A DNA stretch of 64,000 nucleotides from Pseudeuparius sepicola (lineage: Eukaryota; Arthropoda; Insecta; Coleoptera; Anthribidae). The DNA is taken from assembly GCA_963920635.1 (NCBI GenBank), contig OY987302.1, positions 27,317,278 to 27,381,277 of the forward strand, in the 5' to 3' direction. Shown here piece by piece: positions 58,121 through 64,000 of the stretch (the stretch's first letter is position 1; each line of letters opens with the position of its first letter). Below the pieces are notes generated by a model. The model saw only the letters and a program-made list of their open reading frames with translations, was not told the DNA's origin and ran no database searches. The translations under genes and the position numbers were made by a program.

Positions 58121-58526
58121 TAGAAGAGCCTGATACTAGTGACCCGTGACGTCAATTCATTATTGACCTATATAATAATTTATTATTGACCAAGGTATAA
58201 AATATAATAATTTATTATTGACCAAGGTCAATAATGAATTGACGTCACGGGTCACTAGTATCAGGCTCTTCTATGTACGGCACAATTTCGTATTATTATA
58301 CAACCCTGCTTACTTATTTCACTGATTTTTTTCAATTTGTATTAAACGCTGAACACACGCCAATGTAGATATTTTTACTTGTGGACTCTGCCCACAAAAC
58401 AGAAATCTAACCTTCCCTTCCCCCACCTCCACCTAACCGTTCTAACCTAAAATTAGTAACAACAGCTGATGAAACAACGTTTATTTAAGTATTTGGGAAA
58501 ACAAAAATTACAAATTACAACTAAAA

Positions 58527-59694
58527 CTAATTATTATTATTAATGTAATAATTGACTGTGCAATTGTAACTAGTCATATTAATTAAACCTGTTGCAGTGC
58601 TTGTATTTGTAACCGGAATATTAATGTGTTGATTGTTTAAGTGAATATTATCTGATATTTTTTGTGTAACACTGGCGGGATTTCTCGATTCTATATTCGC
58701 AAAGGAACTAGAACTACCAATATCAAATAACTGTTCATCACGAGGTTCATCATTATGATTATCATTTGGATGGATAGTGTTATCGCTCTGCGCAACTACA
58801 GGTACTGATGTAGCACTGTAAACTGACCCTTGAACCATTTTAGCTATTCTTTTTTTAGAAGTCAGAGATTCTTCAATATACCCTTCGGCAACAGTGGAAG
58901 ATTTCCAACCTCCGTGCTGTTTTACAGTTATAAGATCGCCACCATTTTCCGCTAAAATAAGCGTGGTAAATCTGGGGTAGGCCGTTTTTGAATTTACTTT
59001 TTAGCAACTTCGACCCAAACTCGCTTCATGATAACAAACTTTCGTGCTGTTCCATTTTTACTAGTAGAAATATCAATAACGATCATATCGTCTCGAACAT
59101 CCAAGTCTTTTCGAAGCATATTACAAAGTTCGTCTGTTCTACATGCACCAGCAACTGCGATAACAAGTACAACCTAGTAAGTAATAAAGTAATTATTGTT
59201 TATTGTAAATATGTAAATATATGTAAAGTAGAACGAGGCATGTTTAGGTAGGTACCTTTGCTGTTAAAAACACTTCGTCTGGTGCGTCTCTCAAAAATCG
59301 TGCAATTTCATCTTCTTTAAAAACAAGTGATTTTTTCGCTACATAATTAGTATTTTGCCTTTTCAAAAATGCTTCCAGTTTAAAATACTTCGAAATGTCA
59401 ATATTTTCCTTCAATTAAATCGTGGATTTGCCCACAAGCCCACAAGCTTGATGATTTCTTGTTTTCAGCTTGCGTTCGAAAATAAACCAATAATATATTT
59501 TCAGAAATTGTTTCAATATTCTTCATTTTGCACCAGTCTTTAAACATTGTATAAGTTTTTAAGTAAACACTTTTCAACTTCTGTGGAAGCAACTGATCAT
59601 TCATCTTTTGTGCCTCTTCTCTAATTTCCGGAGGAATGCAGAATATGTTTGGCGAGGATGAGCCATCATGATAATTATTATCACACTTTTTCAC
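58527..59694 (-). pseudogene. Crypton-type tyrosine recombinase relic, copy 2
   Basis: The N-terminal SAM-like DNA-binding domain is at 59694-59398 (LLPQKLKSVYLKTYTMFKDW). A one-base shift near 59410 leads to ISKYFKLEAFLKRQNTNYVA. An 81-nt GT-AG intron (59255-59175) interrupts the gene just before VVLVIAVAGACRTDEL, the first catalytic Arg, at the same place as the acceptor in copy 1. Then VIMKRVWVEVAK is followed by a deletion that removes the His-x-x-Arg segment. The frame resumes at LILAENGGDLITVKQHGGW and STVAEGYIEES, then a polar Asn-rich tail to 58527. It cannot be active. Confidence 0.85.
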
Positions 59695-59729
59695 AAAAAT
59701 AATATAAACTCACAGTTGATTTAGTCAAG

Positions 59730-59733
59730 AATA

Positions 59734-59763
<30 letters not shown>
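59730..59763 (+). repeat. AAT microsatellite
   Basis: About eleven copies of AAT, just upstream of the recombinase relic. Confidence 0.95.
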
Positions 59764-59764
<1 letters not shown>

Positions 59765-59952
59765 GGCTAAATTTGACAGATAACAGTAAAGATACTTCAT
59801 TTGATGAAACAAAAATCAAGGCTAACTTGATTTGTGATTAAATAATATGAAGGAAAAAACAAAGGTAAGTTTACTATTAAAAATTCTTTACAATTTTTTA
59901 CAATAATATTTTTATGGAGTGTTAGTAGTGGAAAAAATTGTATATTAACCAC

Positions 59953-60051
59953 GGTTTAGACAGCTATTATTGCCCTCACGTCTTAAATCCTTCGGCGTTG
60001 CCTCGGGATTTAATATAGACGTTCGGGTCAATAATAGCCTCTGTCTAAACC
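59953..60051. repeat. Long hairpin with TTCGGCG...GCCTC apex
   Basis: GGTTTAGACAG-CTATTATTG pairs with CAATAATAG-CCT-CTGTCTAAACC; inside, ACGTCTTAAATCC pairs with GGGATTTAATATAGACGT, around the apex TTCGGCGTTGCCTC. The words AATAATAG and AATAATGACC recur in the palindrome at 58190 and near 56090. Confidence 0.75.
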
Positions 60052-60922
60052 TTGTTTAATAATATACTATTTTCGCGTTGCAATAATAGACACTTTTTCA
60101 AATGAAGTCCGATTATATTTTTTGAAATAGAAAGACCATCTTAAAACCAGGAAGATGCAGTTTTTTCTGGGAAACCGAATCTAGCTTCAGAATCGATATA
60201 CAGGGTATTCTCGAAAAGTTAAGGACACAAATGCAGCCACTCGAGAAAATCTTAACAAATAATATGCATTTTTCTGAGAACTTTATTTGAAAGAAAAAAA
60301 TTGCATTTTTGATGAGCTAACTTTTCGTACAAACACACTTGAGATCCAGGGGCCTACTTTCCAAGATATTTTTCAAAATTCTGAAACTTCTTCAGCATGT
60401 AACTTTTTTGTTTCACGAGATACCGAAAAAATTTCTTAACGAAATTTGTGGGCAAAACTAATTATTGCTTTAAACCTACTTTATCAGAGTTTGGAAAAAT
60501 ACCATGGTTTGTTGTGTGCTCTCTTAACACTTAATTTTTTTTATTTATAGCTGTCATGCATATCTACTATAAAATTTTAAAAATGTGAAAAATGTGCAAG
60601 ATACCGATACCTCGCAAGAAATTTCCAAGATTTTCAATGTAGAATGTTGGGAAAAAAGTCCTAAAAACATGAAGGTACAGGATTCGAGGCTACGGCTCTC
60701 TACAATGAAATGGGCACATTTTTACGGTGGGTAGGGGAGATCGGGTAAGATGACGAACGGGGTCAGAAGACTAATGCGAATATTGTCAACAAGAAGCGAT
60801 TACCGATATTTTGACCCACAGAGCTATTTACCTCACGGTAGCTATCATTAATCATTATTATTGGCGGGTCAATTATATCGACAGTTGCTAAGCCGGCCGA
60901 CAATGACACATGTTGATCCTAA

Positions 60923-61679
60923 AGCCGGGTTTCCACCAAACGGACAGGACAAAACAAAACACGAACTGTCCGTTTGAACAGAAAATCCGAACAGTTTTGT
61001 TTCTGAATTGTCCCTAAGCTGACCGGACTTTGTGTTTACTCGTGCCACGAACAAAAATCAATAAATACAGTTTCTGTTTTGTCCGGGTTTCATTCAGTTT
61101 ACATATAGACTCCAAAAATGACAGTTGAGTTGTGAAAATGTGGCGCGCAGTAGAGCAAGATGATGAGGATTTATTTTTACTAGAAGTTACTTATTTTATG
61201 GTTAAAAAGATCAAAAATAAACGTCGATATTGGTCTATCTTTCAGACGAAAATGAGGAAATGTGACTTCTAAATTGTTGCAAGATCTTAGAGAAGATGAT
61301 ATAAGTCTGGGAGGTGAACAACGATCAAGTTTTAAGAACTTTTTAAGAATGTCAACAGACATTGCGGCTTGCTTTTTTCGCGTACGAAACCAGACCACAT
61401 AAAAAGAACACTGCGACCACTGAACGCCACGCCAACGACAATACAAACTGTTTTCAATTTCTCAAGATGTTTCCACCAAGCAGACAAACATCTATAGGAC
61501 ACGCGGACTCTTTGAAGTTACCGACATTGGCCGGGACACTGTTCGTGTTCGCAAAAACTGCCGGGAATAAAAAAATCAGAAAAAAAGTTCGCAAACAGTT
61601 CGAGTTTTGTTCGCGGACTGTCACAAACGGACCGAGTTCATGTTTTGTTTTGTCCTGTCCGTTTGGTGGAAACCCGGCA
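60923..61679 (-). mobile_element. PIF/Harbinger non-autonomous element with TAA TSD
   Basis: TIRs begin GCCGGGTTTCCACCAAACGG at 60924 and, inverted, at 61678, matching over about 45 bp with one difference before diverging. TAA flanks both ends (60920-60922 and 61680-61682), the three-base duplication used by PIF/Harbinger. A fragment of the transposase lies inside. Confidence 0.88.
61134..61355 (+). pseudogene. Harbinger transposase N-terminal fragment
   Basis: From ATG near 61139 the frame starts MWRAVEQDDEDLFLLEV; after a stop near 61273 it continues in another frame as LLQDLREDDISLGGEQRSSF and FLRMSTDI, the segment found near the start of HARBI1-like transposases (LREDxxRFxxFFRMS). Nothing of the catalytic core remains. 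Confidence 0.65.
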
Positions 61680-62660
61680 TAAGGTTATGCGTTGTAATTG
61701 TTTACGAATTTGTATAAGGGTTTCCGTATATTTACAAATAAGTAAGTTCTTTTCCACCATTACCCAGAAACTATCCATACTATTAGTAATTTATTGACTC
61801 TTCTACGTTTAAAATTTTTAGCTTTGGTTTAGACATAACCGCAAACATTAGTTCAATGTTCCCTGGGGTAAGATGACTGGGGTAAGTTGACGATCATCTT
61901 GAACAAAAAAGGTAATTTTAAAAAGAAAGTGAACACAAAGGAAAAGCAAGTCAAACTGGATAACCAGCAGGCAGGCCCTATCCACCACAGGCAAGAAAAA
62001 TAATTACAGATGCACATGAAATTACGAAAACCAAAAAACTGGAAATCAATAGACTGGAGACTCGTGCGCAGAATGTAACGAGATGTTTCAAGAGCCTCGA
62101 ATAGAAAATTGGTTATAATGTGCGGCCTGCTTTTCTTGGTGGCACGAGATATGAAGAACATGATGACTTATTTTGTGACTTTTGTACTTAGTCATCTTAC
62201 CCCATTATGTTCGTCATCTTACCCAGGGTTTAGGGTAAGATGACTAAAATGGCGTATTTTTGTTTTTATTGTTTTTTATTAAACGTGGTTTATTTTTTAC
62301 AATAATGTTAACGTTTATATGAATTATAGTCTATACTTAGTTTAATTATTAATTTTGAGATTTTTATTACCCCGATGTCCTCTACTAAGAGAGCGCCCAT
62401 TAAACCGTGGCATTGTTTTAAATTCTGATAAAGTAGGCTTAAAGCAATTAGTATTGCCCACAAATGTCATTGGGAAAAAAATTTCGGTAACTCTTGAAAC
62501 ACAAAAGTTACAAAGTTTCGGCAGTTTTCGGGTTTTTCAAAAATATCTCCGAAAGTAGGCCACTGATCCCAAATGTTACCTACACAAAGTTACCCTATCA
62601 AAAAAGCAATCATTTATTTCAAATAAACTTCTAGGAAAAATAAATTGTAAGATTTATTGG

Positions 62661-64000
62661 AGGATTTGTTGGGCGAAAATTGTAATCTGTAAAACAGGCT
62701 TCAATAAATGGAGTATTGTGTGTATGCGCTTGTAAGCTTGCCGTGGTTTCAGCATAGCCACAACTGGCACTCCTCAAGTTGGTGGCGCTCCGAGGTCGGT
62801 ACTTATTTAGTGCAATACGGGACCGTCAAAGTTTTGTGTTTTTATAGAATTGAACTTTAGTAAATCAGCTCAATAAAGTATCACAAACATCATCTTTAGA
62901 TTGGCTACAAGTGAACAGGAATTAAAACTTTATTATCTCTACGCCGACCCCCTTGTGATTACGCCGTTAGTTCAGAGATAATTGTTGCAATTGCAAAAGT
63001 TAGCACTTTTTCATTAGTCTACATTATTCTAAAATATCCCATGTGGAAACATCTGGCCAATTTATTTTTCTGTTTCGACAAAGGCAATACCTAGTCCCAT
63101 GAACAAAAAAAACTCTTGTATATTTAATTACGAGAAGGTACAGTTTCTGCACATCGACATAGGGGAGATAAAAAAAAGAACAAAAGCACTCTCCGTTGTC
63201 AGTTTCCCATCATCCGGTATGCAGATTTCATTAGACAATTCAGTAAAATGTAATTGATACCTGGTCGTATGCAAATATTAAATGTTGAACTTGGAAGTCG
63301 TTACAACTAAGGTAGTGAATTTTAGGTACAGAGGGTTGCGTTACCTAGTTCTTTAACTGGATGAGATGAAATTAAGGCAGGTAGGTAGATAAAAAATTGC
63401 ATATCTTCAAAAGAAACATGCATCCCGATCATTACCGACCTGACCGTGTTTTGCTGTAAATTGATACTATCTCCGGTTGGGGTTGAGAAAACCAACGAAT
63501 TAAAAAAGTTGGCCTGAACAAGATGTCTTGTGTGCATATTAGTTTTTTTTTTTTCAAAATTCACGTATAGGCAGTTATCGTAACGTACAGAAATGAGATA
63601 TGAAAAAAGAACGGAACCACTTCCAAAAAGGGAGTCAAAATAGCATTGGCTCTATTTAATTAAGGGAATAAAATATGAATTTGAAAAATATATGGTTAAT
63701 TTAGTTTTTTTTTAATTAGGAAATTAATATTGTCCCATTAATAAATAATAGTCCTCACCCTCCCAATACTATAATCTAGGAGTAGCCGAGTAGCCTACGG
63801 GGTGGGGTCGCAGAGTTATTTATGGTAGAAAGAGGCTAATTTAGCCCCTACTAGATTAAAATTATTAATTACAGTGGCGTCCCGAGGGCACCTTAACCAA
63901 TTATTTTGTAAAAAAAATGTGCGCCACTATGACTTTTTTAAAACTTTTATTTATTTTTCGCATTCAGCAACTAAAAATAAAACTTTGTTGTCTCTTGAAT
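62661..64000. other. No gene seen
   Basis: AT-rich sequence with a short run of T near 63542-63556. No frame, tRNA or inverted repeat was recognised. Confidence 0.4.

Larger units (their letters stand above)
56124..58332. mobile_element. Palindromic MITE split by the mariner insertion
   Basis: Bases 56124-56182 plus 58123-58332 form one palindrome when the mariner is ignored. The left flank up to GTGCCGTACATA and the right outer arm (58258-58332) are inverted copies. The inner arms GAAGAGCCTGATACTAGTGA and its mirror at 58240-58270 continue them. The centre lies near 58190 among ATAATTTATTATTGACC repeats. Arms appear perfect, so it was young when the mariner entered. Confidence 0.8.
60733..62240 (+). 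mobile_element. Degenerate pogo-like element with GGGTAAGATGAC ends
   Basis: GGGTAAGATGAC(GAAC) occurs near 60753 and inverted near 62213; additional copies at 61865 and 62230 mark decayed subterminal repeats. Near the right end, 61910-62165 reads KKKVNTKEKQVKLDNQQAG, KKLEINRLETRAQNV and, after a stop, HDDLFCDFC, which resembles the basic, Cys-containing C-terminus of pogo/jerky transposases. The rest of the transposase is gone. Confidence 0.55.
60265..62660. mobile_element. Outer element of a three-level nest
   Basis: Bases 60265-60520 recur inverted at 62395-62660 (shared GGCCTACTTTC, AGATATTTTT, CCTACTTTATCAGA, ACATTTGTGGGCAA with variants). The left end may begin at 60203 with CAGGGTATTCTCG after TA. 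Between the arms lies a pogo-like relic that contains a Harbinger-type insertion. Confidence 0.7.

Noticed and set aside
56104..58133. Two near-identical frames of 107-130 codons on opposite strands
   Set aside because: They lie in the two long TIRs of the mariner and are mirror copies; no independent coding evidence.

Overview
The window is AT-rich eukaryotic DNA made almost entirely of transposable elements and their relics. Spliceosomal introns inside transposase genes, Penelope-like, jockey-like, DD41D mariner, Crypton, pogo, PIF/Harbinger and hAT sequences, and many TAGGTACCTA-type words all point to an arthropod, most likely an insect. The order cannot be fixed from sequence alone. I see no convincing host gene, rRNA, operon or CRISPR array. 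One 48-codon exon-like stretch near 40.6 kb is the best candidate for non-transposon coding sequence, and it is weak.

Layout. 1-6.4 kb: a decayed 3.5 kb inverted repeat with a tRNA-like gene in each arm, interrupted in one arm by a MITE and in the other by a Penelope fragment with perfect 21-bp inverted ends; then a degenerate pogo-like element. 6.9-11 kb: a hairpin-dense element full of GGTGT/ACACC words, then a clean 2.2 kb non-autonomous hAT element with 32-bp perfect TIRs and an 8-bp target duplication. 12-17 kb: two fold-back elements and two copies of a small hAT-type MITE. 18.8-21 kb: a less AT-rich block with an inverted repeat, not identified. 21.5-27.7 kb: two degenerate mariner-type elements, the first with a three-exon transposase relic and an inserted 1.07 kb fold-back. 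28-42.4 kb: MITEs, a 3.8 kb fold-back, tRNA-like sequences, a GC-rich repeat, a jockey RT relic and a 1.15 kb fold-back. 42.5-50.9 kb: a young compound Penelope insertion in which two full copies and two partial copies form an 8.4 kb palindrome inside one 14-bp target duplication. 51-54.7 kb: a fold-back, a 272-bp tandem repeat, a LINE RT fragment and the second copy of the GC-rich repeat. 54.9-60 kb: a tRNA-Met-like sequence, two Crypton-type tyrosine recombinase relics, and between them a nearly intact mariner inserted at a TA inside a palindromic element. 60.2-62.7 kb: three elements nested one inside another. 62.7-64 kb: nothing recognised.

How the parts relate. Several fold-backs and MITEs end in TA-flanked CAGGGT or CAGTGT, the same ends as the mariner transposases at 22-23 kb and 57 kb, so those transposase families are the likely source of their mobility (inference). 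The Penelope copies are the only fully intact protein-coding genes seen; all other transposases carry frameshifts, stops or deletions.
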